Source of the DNA: Elusimicrobia bacterium GWF2_62_30
GTDB taxonomy: Bacteria > Elusimicrobiota > Elusimicrobia > Elusimicrobiales > UBA9959
Assembly (NCBI GenBank): GCA_001799995.1
Contig: MGUK01000044.1
Coordinates: 1-64,000, forward strand
DNA length: 64,000 nucleotides
Direction of reading: 5' to 3'
The position numbers and the translations under genes are program-made. The number at the start of each line of letters is the position of its first letter. Within the stretch, counting starts at the first letter, position 1. Of the stretch, positions 40,873-49,930 are shown piece by piece. The notes beneath the pieces are model-generated. The model was given only the letters and a program-made list of their open reading frames with translations. It made no database searches and was not told where the DNA came from.

Positions 40873-42180
40873 ATGTCAGAACGAAACAACACCGCCTTAA
40901 AAAGAGTCCTCTCCCGTTTCTCCGGGGCGCGGAACAGGCTCAGGGAGCTGACCTTGTTCCAGCTTGGCGCTTTCATCTGGGTGACAGGCTCGCTCCTTGG
41001 CTATCACATTTACAGGCTTGGAGGGCGCGGCTTATACCGGGACCATTACAGTTTGCCGTCAATGCTCCCGATGGGAATAGATTTCAACGCCGTCTATTCC
41101 TTCGGCGTGGGACTGCGGGAAGGGACTTCCGCCTATTTCCAGGCGGCGAACTGTTACCCCCCTTTTGTTACCGTGGCGCTGCTGCCACTGACCTTCTTCC
41201 CGCCTCACCTGGCTTATTCCCTTTATGTCCTGGTCCTGATGCTGGCACTGTTCGCCATGACCTTCGCCTGCCTGAAGGAAGGAGAGGAGCTGCTCCCCGC
41301 GAACGAACTCTTCTATGCGCTGATCATTACCGCGCTTTTATTCTTTTCTTATCCCGTTAATTTCGCCTTTGAGCGCGGGAACAGCGACCTTGTGGCCGGC
41401 AGCTTCGCCGCTTTCTCCCTGTTTGCGATGTCCCGCGGGTGGTTCTTTCCCAGTATTATCGCCCTGACTATCAGCACCCAGTTCAAGGTCTATCCGGCCG
41501 TACTCATCGTCCTGCTTTCCACGCGCTTCGGAGTTCGCGCGGCCGTATATTTTTTTGCGCTCAACGCGGCCGCGCTTTTTATCCTGGGGATGCCAGCTTT
41601 TCTGCACTTTACAAGTTCGCTCCAGACTCTGACCGAAGCACCGTCTGCCTGGCAAGGGAATCACTCCCTGTATGCCTATGTTTCCCGCCTCGCAAAAAAG
41701 GGCTTTATTTTTTCGGACAGCCAGGGCCTGGCCAGGAAATTGTCCTACCTGTTCTTTACAGGGCTGTTCTGCGCTGCCTGGGTGAAGTCCTGGCTATCGA
41801 CTCGGAAGCACTTTGCAGCCGGCGGCCAGAAGCGCGGCTGCCATTTAAGCGGCTCTGAAATTGGCCTTACAGGCATGTCTTTCACCCTGATGAGCCTTCT
41901 GCCGGCGGTAAGCTACGATTACAAACTCGCCATTCAAGTAGTCCCTTTCCTGCTGCTGCTGTCGCGCCCGGAAAGCCAGCTGTTTGAGTCGCATGCGCGC
42001 GCCCGGACGGTCGCGGCGCTGGCGGCGGCGCTGATGGCCCTGCTTTTGCTTCCGCGCGACCTGGTTTCCGTACTTAAGACCCCCTGGCTGATCCTGCTTT
42101 TTATTCTTTACTTCTATCTGGCCTGGACCGGGAAAAAAACCTGCCCGGGAAAGATCTCCGCCGAGAAAGGCGAGGCATGA
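40873..42180 (+). CDS. GT87/DUF2029-like membrane glycosyltransferase
   Basis: The 435 residues start at MSERNNTALKR; the open frame upstream passes through the promoter. About ten hydrophobic segments, with IDFNAVYSFGVGLREGTSAYF, NCYPPFVTVALLPLTFFPP, FAFERGNSDLVAGSFAAF and QFKVYPAVLIVLL, match GT87-like C-type enzymes that use polyprenyl-phosphate sugars on the periplasmic side. A diverged homologue lies at 62918-64000 on the other strand. Next to it is a cassette whose third gene is a DPM1-like polyprenyl-phosphate sugar synthase, a fitting partner. Confidence 0.8.
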   Translation: MSERNNTALKRVLSRFSGARNRLRELTLFQLGAFIWVTGSLLGYHIYRLGGRGLYRDHYSLPSMLPMGIDFNAVYSFGVGLREGTSAYFQAANCYPPFVTVALLPLTFFPPHLAYSLYVLVLMLALFAMTFACLKEGEELLPANELFYALIITALLFFSYPVNFAFERGNSDLVAGSFAAFSLFAMSRGWFFPSIIALTISTQFKVYPAVLIVLLSTRFGVRAAVYFFALNAAALFILGMPAFLHFTSSLQTLTEAPSAWQGNHSLYAYVSRLAKKGFIFSDSQGLARKLSYLFFTGLFCAAWVKSWLSTRKHFAAGGQKRGCHLSGSEIGLTGMSFTLMSLLPAVSYDYKLAIQVVPFLLLLSRPESQLFESHARARTVAALAAALMALLLLPRDLVSVLKTPWLILLFILYFYLAWTGKKTCPGKISAEKGEA

Positions 42181-42249
42181 TGCCTGTAATGATAAAATTA
42201 ACCACGGAGCGCTGCGCAAGAGCAGCGCGGCATTTTCATAAAGGGCGCA

Positions 42250-43137
42250 ATGGCCAGTAAACCCCGGATCTTCCTTACAGGCGGCAACGGATTTCTAGGC
42301 AGCAACCTGCTCAGAAAGCTTATAGCGCTCGATTCCGATGTTTTTGTGCTGCTTCGGGCGAAATCAATACTGACCCGGATCGAAGACCTGCGCGGGAAGT
42401 TTACCCCGGTATACCTGGAGACCTCCGATCTTGCCGGCCTGTTCACCGGTGAAAGAATAGACTCGATAATCCATTGCGCCACCAACTACGGCCGCGAAAA
42501 TCAGGCCCCGCTGGATATCCTCGAAGCGAATCTTACGCTGCCGCTCAAGCTCCTCCAGATAGGTTCGGCTTCGGGAGTAAAATGCTTTATCAACACCGAT
42601 ACGGTGCTGGATAAACGGGTCAGCAATTACGCCCTGTCAAAAAGGCATTTCCGCGACTGGCTGCAGAGTTATTCGGACAGGATGACCTGCGTGAACGTCG
42701 CCCTGGAGCATTTCTACGGCCCGGGAGACAACCCGTCGAAATTCGTTACGTGGATCATCCAGTCGCTTATCAAAGACCTGCCGGAGATAAAGCTGACCAG
42801 GGGAGAACAAAAGCGCGACTTTATCCATATAGACGACGTAGCCGAGGCTTTCGTCTATATCCTGCGGGACTCCCTGACCCGTGAAAAAGGTTTTTTCCAC
42901 TATGAAATAGGTTCCGGGCAGCTGGTTTCCATCTCGGATTTTGTCTTGACGATAAAGGGCCTGGTCGGGAACACCTCAACTTTCCTTGACTTCGGGGCCA
43001 TCCCCTACCGCAAGAACGAGGTAATGGCTTCGACGGTGGAGCTCTCCGGCATTAAGAAACTCGGCTGGGAACCGGCGATCGGCCTCAGAGACGGCCTTGG
43101 CAGAACGATAGAGATAGAAAAGAGGAAACTTAAATGA
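42250..43137 (+). CDS. CDP-paratose-synthase-like SDR reductase, cassette A
   Basis: The 295-residue protein has IFLTGGNGFLGSNLL (NAD(P) site), HCATNYGRENQAPLDILEANL, FINTDTVLDKRVSNYALSK (YxxxK), VALEHFYGPGDNPSKFVTW and RGEQKRDFIHIDDVAEAF. The order and wording are those of RfbS/RfbJ, which reduce CDP-4-keto-3,6-dideoxyglucose to CDP-paratose or CDP-abequose. The stop overlaps the rfbE-like start by ATGA, which supports the assignment. Homologues: 58461-59354 and 53391-54296. Confidence 0.75.
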   Translation: MASKPRIFLTGGNGFLGSNLLRKLIALDSDVFVLLRAKSILTRIEDLRGKFTPVYLETSDLAGLFTGERIDSIIHCATNYGRENQAPLDILEANLTLPLKLLQIGSASGVKCFINTDTVLDKRVSNYALSKRHFRDWLQSYSDRMTCVNVALEHFYGPGDNPSKFVTWIIQSLIKDLPEIKLTRGEQKRDFIHIDDVAEAFVYILRDSLTREKGFFHYEIGSGQLVSISDFVLTIKGLVGNTSTFLDFGAIPYRKNEVMASTVELSGIKKLGWEPAIGLRDGLGRTIEIEKRKLK

Positions 43138-44153
43138 GAATACTTATTACGGGCGGCTGCGGCTTCCTTGGCAGCAACCTTGCCGACTATGCGGCCAAAG
43201 GCGGGCACAAAGTCGCGCTGTTCGACAGCCTGCGCCGGGAGGGCTCCGTACTTAATCTGCAATGGCTGAAGAGCGCCGGGGACTTCAGATTCGACCACGG
43301 GGATATCCGTTCTTCCGAAGAAGTAGAGTCCCTGGTCAGGGATTTCAAGCCCCAGGCGATCTTCCACCTGGCCGGCCAGGTAGCGATGACGACCTCCATC
43401 GCTTCCCCCCGCACCGACTTCGAGATAAACGTCGGCGGCACGATAAACCTGCTCGAGGCGGTCCGCAAACACGCCCCCGGCGCCGCGGTCTTTTACTCCT
43501 CGACGAACAAGGTTTACGGGGACCTGGAACAATACTCTTACCGCACAACAGCTTCCAGATATGTCTGCAAGGATAAGCCCCGGGGCTTCGACGAAGCCAC
43601 TCCGCTGGAATTCCATTCCCCTTACGGGTGCTCGAAGGGCGCGGCGGACCAGTATATGCTGGACTATGCCAGGATCTTCGGACTTAAGACCGTAGTGTTC
43701 CGCCATTCCTCCATGTACGGAGGCAGGCAGTTCGCCACCTATGACCAGGGCTGGATAGGCTGGTTCTGCCAGAAAGCCCTGGAGCAGAAACGCGGGGAGA
43801 AAAAAGCGTTCACTATTTCAGGCGACGGCAGGCAGGTACGCGACGTGCTGCACTCGGAAGATATGCAGCGTCTCTATTTCAGCGCGCTAAAGAGCGTCTC
43901 AAAGATAAGGGGCCAGGCTTTCAATGTCGGCGGCGGAATGGCGAATTCCCTTTCCCTGCTGGAACTGTTCTCCTTCCTGGAGAAAAAGACCGGAGTTAAA
44001 CTCAAGTACGTAAAGCTACCGGTAAGGGCGAGCGATCAGAAAGTGTTCGTCTCCGACCTGGCCAAGATCACCAGGCTGACCGGGTGGGCGCCGCGGGTGG
44101 GCAAAGATGAGGGAGTGACCAAAATGCTCGGCTGGGTGGAAAATGGAAAATAA
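43134..44153 (+). CDS. rfbE: CDP-paratose 2-epimerase (CDP-tyvelose epimerase), cassette A
   Basis: The 339-residue SDR has ILITGGCGFLGSNLADYA, FHLAGQVAMTTSI, VFYSSTNKVYGDLEQYSY, HSPYGCSKGAADQYMLDYA, VFRHSSMYGGRQFATYDQG and SGDGRQVRDVLHSEDM, a close match to the Salmonella/Yersinia tyvelose epimerase RfbE as remembered. It epimerises C2 of CDP-paratose to CDP-tyvelose. The genes for CDP-glucose formation and 3-dehydration (RfbF, RfbG, RfbH) are not in the window. Its end overlaps the next gene by 11 bases. Confidence 0.85.
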   Translation: MRILITGGCGFLGSNLADYAAKGGHKVALFDSLRREGSVLNLQWLKSAGDFRFDHGDIRSSEEVESLVRDFKPQAIFHLAGQVAMTTSIASPRTDFEINVGGTINLLEAVRKHAPGAAVFYSSTNKVYGDLEQYSYRTTASRYVCKDKPRGFDEATPLEFHSPYGCSKGAADQYMLDYARIFGLKTVVFRHSSMYGGRQFATYDQGWIGWFCQKALEQKRGEKKAFTISGDGRQVRDVLHSEDMQRLYFSALKSVSKIRGQAFNVGGGMANSLSLLELFSFLEKKTGVKLKYVKLPVRASDQKVFVSDLAKITRLTGWAPRVGKDEGVTKMLGWVENGK

Positions 44154-44844
44154 ACCAGACCTGAGCGTTATTGTACCGGCTTATAACGAGGCTGAAAACC
44201 TCCGGGACCTCCTGCCGCGCCTTACCGGAGTGCTGGGAGCGGAAGGGATCCATTTCGAAATACTGGTAGTGGACAGGATCGCGAGTACTGACGAGACCCC
44301 GGAGATCTGCGCCGCCAACAGCGCCGTATATATAAACAGGAAGGACAGCGATTCCTACGGCGACGCTGTCCGCACGGGGATCGCCTGTTGCCGGGGACGG
44401 CACGCCATCTTCATGGACGCCGACGGCTCCCATCCCCCGGAGTTCATATCGGAACTTTACAAAAGCAGGCACGACTCCGATGTGGTTATCGCCTCGCGGT
44501 ATGTGGCCGGCGGCGGCACGGAGAACGCGAAGTCCCTGATCTTAATGAGCAGGGTCCTGAACCTGATCTATTCGGTGGTCCTGAATATCCCGTGCAAGGA
44601 CATTTCAAACAGCTTTAAGCTCTACCGCAAAGACCTGCTTGCGGGGCTCAGGCTGGATTGCGACAATTTCGACATCGTCGAAGAAATACTTTACAAGATA
44701 GTTAAGTCCAACCCGCGGGTAAAGATAAAAGAAATACCGTTCACCTTTGAAAAACGCAAGTTCGGGGAAACAAAGAGGAACCTGTTCCTCTTCATCCTCT
44801 CCTTTGCGGTCACCTTGTTCAAACTGCGTTTTGGAATTAAATAG
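44143..44844 (+). CDS. DPM1-like GT2 polyprenyl-phosphate glycosyl synthase, cassette A
   Basis: A 233-residue GT2: LSVIVPAYNEAENLRDLLP, EILVVDRIASTDET, SYGDAVRTGI, FMDADGSHPPEF, SDVVIASRYV, ISNSFKLYRKDL and FEKRKFGETKRNL are typical of dolichyl-phosphate-mannose synthase-like enzymes. It has a weakly hydrophobic C-terminus but no clear pair of helices. It overlaps rfbE by 11 bases, so it probably loads the sugar (perhaps a dideoxyhexose) onto polyprenyl phosphate for the GT87 protein; this is inference. Homologue with the same overlap: 56754-57455. Confidence 0.78.
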   Translation: MENKPDLSVIVPAYNEAENLRDLLPRLTGVLGAEGIHFEILVVDRIASTDETPEICAANSAVYINRKDSDSYGDAVRTGIACCRGRHAIFMDADGSHPPEFISELYKSRHDSDVVIASRYVAGGGTENAKSLILMSRVLNLIYSVVLNIPCKDISNSFKLYRKDLLAGLRLDCDNFDIVEEILYKIVKSNPRVKIKEIPFTFEKRKFGETKRNLFLFILSFAVTLFKLRFGIK

Positions 44845-44852
44845 AGCGCCGG

Positions 44853-45983
44853 TCAGCGCGCGCGGACCGCTTTCCCGAGAACGGCGAGCGTCGCGCCGGC
44901 TGCGGCGTCCCAGGAGAAAGCCCCGGCCCGCGCGGCGGCAGCCGAAGCTGCGGCGAGACGTTCCTCTCCGGTGCGCGCAAGGACAGCGGAAACCGCGAGG
45001 GAGAGGCCGCTCTCGTCCCCGGCTTCATAATATAGCGCCGCCTCTTTAAAGATCTCGGGAAGACAGGCGCTGCGGGTTGAAACGATATTGCAGCCGTGAG
45101 TCAGCGCCTCAAGCGCTACAAAACAAAACGATTCCATGCGGCTGGTGAGGGCGAAGGCGGCGCAGTTGCTGTAGCACCAGGACAGTTCCGCCTCCGGGAG
45201 ATTGCCAAGCCAGGCAATGTCGCCGGCAACCCCCAGGCCCGCGGCCAGCTCCCTCAAGGAAACGGCGTATTTTTCCGCGCCTGTCCGGGCCCCTCCCGCT
45301 ATAACAAGTTTGAGGTCCGGGTGCGCAATTTTTAATCCCGGCAAAGCCCGGACAAGGTCTTCCAGCCCGCGGTAAGCTTCGAGAGAACCCGCGGTAAAGA
45401 TGAACTTCTCCTCCCCTCCGGAGAAGGCGGCAGGCGGACGAGCCGAGCCGGACACCGAGTTCCGCCCGTAATGTATTACGGTCAGCTTTTCAGCCGGAAC
45501 CCCGGCCTTTCCGGCCAGGAAATCCTTGACGTAGCCCGTGGGCACTATAGCCGCCGCGGCCCGTTCGAGCGCGATCCGCGTCTCGTGGCGCCTGGCTATG
45601 GCTACCGCTATTTCTTTTAACCCCGAGCCTGTCTTCACGCCGGCCAAAGGCGCCATGTTCTGCAGCATTACCACTACGGGCAGGTCGTTATAGTTTACAT
45701 ACCGCTCTATAGGGATGAACAGCAGATCGGGCTTGAACGCGTCGAGACCCGCCCTTAGGCCTTCGTCGGGCACGTGTCTGAAAGGGCGGAAAGGCTCGCA
45801 GAGGGAATAGGACACTTTCGGGATGGCGGGCAGCCAGTCCCCGGCGGACATCCCGGCGGGAGAGGCGCAAAGTATGTTCTCTATTTCGGTGCAAGCGGCC
45901 AGCCGCGGAAGCATATTCTGCAGATACTTGCGGTGACCGCCGCTTATACCGCCGCCGGTAAGGTTGATAATGGCGATTCTCAT
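44853..45983 (-). CDS. Family 4 glycosyltransferase
   Basis: The 376 residues start at MRIAIINLTGGGISGGHRKYL, a usual GT4 start; the upstream frame overlaps the ligase gene. FIFTAGSLEAYRGLEDLVRAL, IAWLGNLPEAEL and ALTSRMESFCFVALEALTHGCNIVS (E-x7-E) mark the donor domain. Ala content in the last 40 residues is very high. It is the last gene of the minus-strand transferase operon that starts near 54508. Confidence 0.8.
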   Translation of the reverse strand: MRIAIINLTGGGISGGHRKYLQNMLPRLAACTEIENILCASPAGMSAGDWLPAIPKVSYSLCEPFRPFRHVPDEGLRAGLDAFKPDLLFIPIERYVNYNDLPVVVMLQNMAPLAGVKTGSGLKEIAVAIARRHETRIALERAAAAIVPTGYVKDFLAGKAGVPAEKLTVIHYGRNSVSGSARPPAAFSGGEEKFIFTAGSLEAYRGLEDLVRALPGLKIAHPDLKLVIAGGARTGAEKYAVSLRELAAGLGVAGDIAWLGNLPEAELSWCYSNCAAFALTSRMESFCFVALEALTHGCNIVSTRSACLPEIFKEAALYYEAGDESGLSLAVSAVLARTGEERLAAASAAAARAGAFSWDAAAGATLAVLGKAVRAR

Positions 45984-46002
45984 CTTGGTGGGAAAAGCGG
46001 GC

Positions 46003-47352
46003 TCAGGGCTTGGAAGCCGTAAGGGGAGACGCGCCGGCTTTATCCGGCCTGGCAACAGCTCCCAGCCCTGCCACAGCGCCGAGCGCGATCCAGAAGATCC
46101 TTTCGTTTATATAATCGCAGGTGACCATCCACAAGCATACGGTTACCCCCCCGATAAGGAAAGGGAATACCGCGGAGGAAACCCCGGCGCGCAGGCCTGA
46201 AAAAAAGATAAAGCCCATGAAAAAGAAAAGCAGCAGGGCGGGCAGCAAACCCGCTTCGACGGTATAATACAGGTACGAATTGTGCGGGATCTGCTTCGTG
46301 TTAGGGTCGAATTTATCAGCGGCCAGGCCTTTGAAGAGGTTCGGGAAGGCTTTTTCGTACAGAGCGGGATACTGGCCGATGCCGACGCCCCAGAAAGGAT
46401 TCGACTTTATGCCGTCCAGCGCCACGCCCCAGGCCTTCAACCGTGTTAAAGACGCGGCGTCATTTACCAGGGCCAGTTTAGGGGAATCATAAACATTCCC
46501 CATGAAGGCAATTTTTTCCTGCATTTTATAAACATCAGGATGGATGGTAAACCGGCAGAATGCGACAAAGATGAACATTACAGCCAGACCCTTAAGAACA
46601 CGCCACAAAGGGACTTTGGAACGAACAAGGATACCCCCAAGAAATATAATGGCCAGGCCCAACCCAAGCCAGGCCCCCCTGTTCATCGTGTAAAAAAGGC
46701 CCGCCGCGCCGATACCCAGGGAGAATACATATAACAGTTCGACGGGAAGACGCAGCTGCTCCTTGGGTTCAATGGCGTACCGGCTCAGCACTATGCCCAG
46801 CATCCAGGCCGCCGCGCCTCCCGCCCAGATATGGGTATTGCCGAATCCCCAGCCCTGGGTCCCGATCCCGAAATTCAACTGCCCCAGGAAACCCGCAACA
46901 TAGAACGGACTGACGAAATTCACCTGCAGCAGGATAAGGATGCCGGAAACTATCAGGTAAATTTTCATCCAGTAAACCAGCCTATCAAGGCTGACAGAGT
47001 TGACCGCGACCCTGATAAAGAACAGGCAGCAGAAGGAAACGGTATAGGCCTGGACTCCCGCCCTTGAAAAATCCCCGAAGTGTATGACCCCGGCGGAAAA
47101 CCAGAATAACCCGACTACCAGCGCAAAAATAGAGATGTCGAGCGGAAGGCGGAAAACGCCGCTGCGCACTTCCTGCCATACCTGCAAAGCATAAAGCAGC
47201 AGCCCGAAAGCTAAAAAGGGAGTATGAAAACTTATCGGGGAAAGCCAGGGTTTATACGGCACAAGGAAATACAGCGCCAGGTAAACAAAAAAAACGCTGG
47301 AAATAGCCGCCTGCAGCGGGAAACGGGAAAGTTTTTGAAAAAGCTCTGACAT
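46003..47352 (-). CDS. O-antigen ligase/polymerase-like membrane protein
   Basis: The 449 residues start at MSELFQKLSRFPLQ, about 11 hydrophobic segments. MNRGAWLGLGLAIIFLG holds the Arg motif and NPFWGVGIGQYPALYE plus IPHNSYLYYTVEAGLLPALL the His motif of the WaaL/Wzy superfamily. With Wzx close by, it may be the Wzy polymerase. A TATAAT box on the minus strand at about 47383-47388 may be its own promoter. Confidence 0.8.
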   Translation of the reverse strand: MSELFQKLSRFPLQAAISSVFFVYLALYFLVPYKPWLSPISFHTPFLAFGLLLYALQVWQEVRSGVFRLPLDISIFALVVGLFWFSAGVIHFGDFSRAGVQAYTVSFCCLFFIRVAVNSVSLDRLVYWMKIYLIVSGILILLQVNFVSPFYVAGFLGQLNFGIGTQGWGFGNTHIWAGGAAAWMLGIVLSRYAIEPKEQLRLPVELLYVFSLGIGAAGLFYTMNRGAWLGLGLAIIFLGGILVRSKVPLWRVLKGLAVMFIFVAFCRFTIHPDVYKMQEKIAFMGNVYDSPKLALVNDAASLTRLKAWGVALDGIKSNPFWGVGIGQYPALYEKAFPNLFKGLAADKFDPNTKQIPHNSYLYYTVEAGLLPALLLFFFMGFIFFSGLRAGVSSAVFPFLIGGVTVCLWMVTCDYINERIFWIALGAVAGLGAVARPDKAGASPLTASKP

Positions 47353-47453
47353 TTTTACGCCCAAAACGGTGTTACCATTATATATTATTTGCCTTCCTGA
47401 GAAATCAGAAGGGCCGCACAACGGATAATATGGAAGTAATGCAAAAGGGAAGT

Positions 47454-48491
47454 CTAGCTGGTGTGCCTGGCTTTAAAAATCCGGCTGCGGACACTTTCCG
47501 GAAGTGGCAGAAAAGAATACAGAAAGACCGCATACCCGTAGGCGAGCACCTTGAGGTAAATAGTACTTTTAACCGCATACAGCAGGGTCTCTGTTTCGAA
47601 AAGGCCGCGCAGGAGCGGGAAGGCCTCTTTGCGCTGGCCTGAAGAAACGATGTTGAAGGCGCGGTTAACGTTATCCTTGAGGATAAGCAGTTTAAGCGCG
47701 GCACGCTCAGCCGGGCCCATAAATTCAGCGGCAAACCCGGTGGAATAGGCCTCAAGGACCTTCAGCATGTCGTGGGGAGCGGTCTTTTTTCTCAGCGCGG
47801 TATAGCTAAAGCTGGTGGCCGCCGCGCCGCGGTAGCGCAGGAGCGGCGCGGGCAGGATCCCTATCGGGGCTGACTTCAATATCCGGAACCAGACATCCAG
47901 GTCGGCGGAAGACCGATACCCCGCGGCATCCCACACTTTGATCTGATCCCTGTAGACAACGGTCCTTGCCATCGCGCTGGGGCAAAAAAAGAAATTCCCA
48001 TACTTGAGCACCGCGCGGAATATTTCCGGGAAAGTGTAAAGCGAAGCTTCCGCGCGGACCAGCTCGTCCGGGAGCTTGAAGATCCTGCTGGGTTTCCCTT
48101 CGGCGTTGATATACTCGGCCATCGTGAAGACAGCCCCGGCCTGAGGGTGCTTTTCAAGGAAAGACACCTGTTCGGAGATCATCTCCGGGGTATAGATGTC
48201 GTCGGAATGGAAGATTGCGGTATAGTCGCCGCCCGCAAGCTGCAGGCAGCGCGTGAAGTTCCCCTCGGGGCCGACGTTCTCCGTGTGGCGGTAAACCCGC
48301 ACCCGGCTGTCCCTGGAGGCATAGGTGTCGGCGATCCCCAGCGTATTATCCGTAGAGGCATTATCCACTATAAGGAGCGTGAGATTGCGGTATGTCTGCC
48401 CCAATATAGAATCAAGCGTCTCCGGCAGCGTCTTTTCGGCGTTATAGGTCGGGACACAAATATATACAAGCGGCATTGCCGGATCGGTCAT
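47454..48491 (-). CDS. Family 2 glycosyltransferase
   Basis: The 345-residue GT-A enzyme: VYICVPTYNAEKTLPETLDSIL, LLIVDNASTDNT, NVGPEGNFTRCLQLAGGDYTAIFHSDDIY. The C-terminal domain is Leu/Ala rich and unrecognised. The start overlaps the wzx stop by ATGA. The donor sugar is not evident. Confidence 0.8.
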   Translation of the reverse strand: MTDPAMPLVYICVPTYNAEKTLPETLDSILGQTYRNLTLLIVDNASTDNTLGIADTYASRDSRVRVYRHTENVGPEGNFTRCLQLAGGDYTAIFHSDDIYTPEMISEQVSFLEKHPQAGAVFTMAEYINAEGKPSRIFKLPDELVRAEASLYTFPEIFRAVLKYGNFFFCPSAMARTVVYRDQIKVWDAAGYRSSADLDVWFRILKSAPIGILPAPLLRYRGAAATSFSYTALRKKTAPHDMLKVLEAYSTGFAAEFMGPAERAALKLLILKDNVNRAFNIVSSGQRKEAFPLLRGLFETETLLYAVKSTIYLKVLAYGYAVFLYSFLPLPESVRSRIFKARHTS

Positions 48492-49930
48492 GCTCCCTCC
48501 CGTACTGCCGCGGCCTTGCGGTAAAGAAGGTATTGCGCAAACATGAAATAAAGGCCCAGGGCCAGCAGTACCGCGAATGAAATTACTATCGACCCGCCAT
48601 TGTTCCTTACAAGCAGCCCCGCAGGGAACGGCAAAGCCAGCAGCATGGCCATTTTTATAGCCCTGAAATTTATCGCCAGCTTCAGGATGCGGCGCATTCC
48701 GGCGATCATAAAGAAAAGAGTAACAAAGCCGGAAAGAACAAGGGTAACGGGCACCCAGAATGAATAACCGGCCGATAGCGAGGCTAAATAGACTCCGCCT
48801 GCGGTAAAAACACCGCCAAAAACATAAGGCTTCGCCAGTGGCCCTGTGCGCATTTCAGAATGGGCGACGTTCGAGAAGATATTTGTGGTGATTCGCGCAA
48901 ATTCCACCCACGCCCCAAAGACGGTAAAGACCCAGACCGCATGGAATTTTGCGTCTACAAGCACCGTCACAATATGCCAGGAGAGAAAAGAAACGAACAA
49001 GGTCGTAAGCAGATATATCGGGATAATCGTCCCTGCCATTTTATCCCAGGCGGCTTTCCTGGCGCCGACATCCTGCGTGTTTATCTCCGCGTAATAAATG
49101 GGCTGATAGATCTGCTGGATAAGGGACTCCGCGGCCGCGGCAATAGCCGCCGCTATCCCCAAACCCACCGCCATCCGCCCCAGGAAATCCAGCCCGATAT
49201 TTCTTTCGAGAACAAGCCGATAGGACTGGTTTTGCATCCACATAAAGAATGTTGTCACCAGCAGCGGAAAACTGAATTTGGTTATCCCCTGTAAGCCGGG
49301 GTTTTTGATGGTTTCCCAAACCCCTGGGAAGTTTACCCCGTATTCCACTTTGTGCTGAAAATAATATAAGGACGCGGCGGCAAGGGTTATAAGGCCGAAG
49401 ATCTGGCCTGAGATCCACATCGTCGAGGTGGCGCCGGACGCTTTTACAAGTGAAACGGAAAATGCCAGTGAGAGCAGCAGGGTCGCGGTGGAAAAGAAAA
49501 CAAAACTCTTCCGGTGGTGGAGCATGTTGAGGGCCGGTATGATAGTCGAGTTCCATGTACCGGCGTAAATATAGCCGCCGGCGAGCAGGCAGAGGCTCAG
49601 GGTGCTCATCCCAGTGCCTATCCCGAAGGCCTTTTTGACCAGGTATAAGACCGGGAAAACGGACAGGGAAACGGCCAGGACATACAGATTGTAACAGGCG
49701 AAGTAGTCCAGCAGGCGTCTTTCTTTGTGCCAATCGTTCAACCGCCTCGTCATGTACAGGCCTACCGGGCTCAGGAGCACCAGGGAGAAATATGAGGTAA
49801 CGGAAAGGACCAGATAGACGTTGCCGACCTCGCTTCCCGACAGGAGATGCGTCATCAGGCGCATGGCCGCCAGAGCTACAAAGATCTGGAGCACGCGCCC
49901 GGCGCTGAGTATTATGTAATCGCGTTTCAT
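48488..49930 (-). CDS. Wzx-like polysaccharide flippase
   Basis: The 480-residue protein has about 12-14 hydrophobic segments and no soluble domain, as in MATE/PST-family flippases. It starts MKRDYIILSAGRVLQIFVALAAMRLMTHLLSGSEVGN, the usual Wzx N-terminus. It would turn undecaprenyl-linked repeat units over the inner membrane. It overlaps both flanking genes by four bases. Confidence 0.8.
   Translation of the reverse strand: MKRDYIILSAGRVLQIFVALAAMRLMTHLLSGSEVGNVYLVLSVTSYFSLVLLSPVGLYMTRRLNDWHKERRLLDYFACYNLYVLAVSLSVFPVLYLVKKAFGIGTGMSTLSLCLLAGGYIYAGTWNSTIIPALNMLHHRKSFVFFSTATLLLSLAFSVSLVKASGATSTMWISGQIFGLITLAAASLYYFQHKVEYGVNFPGVWETIKNPGLQGITKFSFPLLVTTFFMWMQNQSYRLVLERNIGLDFLGRMAVGLGIAAAIAAAAESLIQQIYQPIYYAEINTQDVGARKAAWDKMAGTIIPIYLLTTLFVSFLSWHIVTVLVDAKFHAVWVFTVFGAWVEFARITTNIFSNVAHSEMRTGPLAKPYVFGGVFTAGGVYLASLSAGYSFWVPVTLVLSGFVTLFFMIAGMRRILKLAINFRAIKMAMLLALPFPAGLLVRNNGGSIVISFAVLLALGLYFMFAQYLLYRKAAAVREGA

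Noticed and set aside
40873-42180. O-antigen polymerase Wzy
   Set aside because: Sequence blocks fit GT87-like membrane transferases and it has a clear homologue at 62918; the Wzy candidates are at 32169 and 46003.
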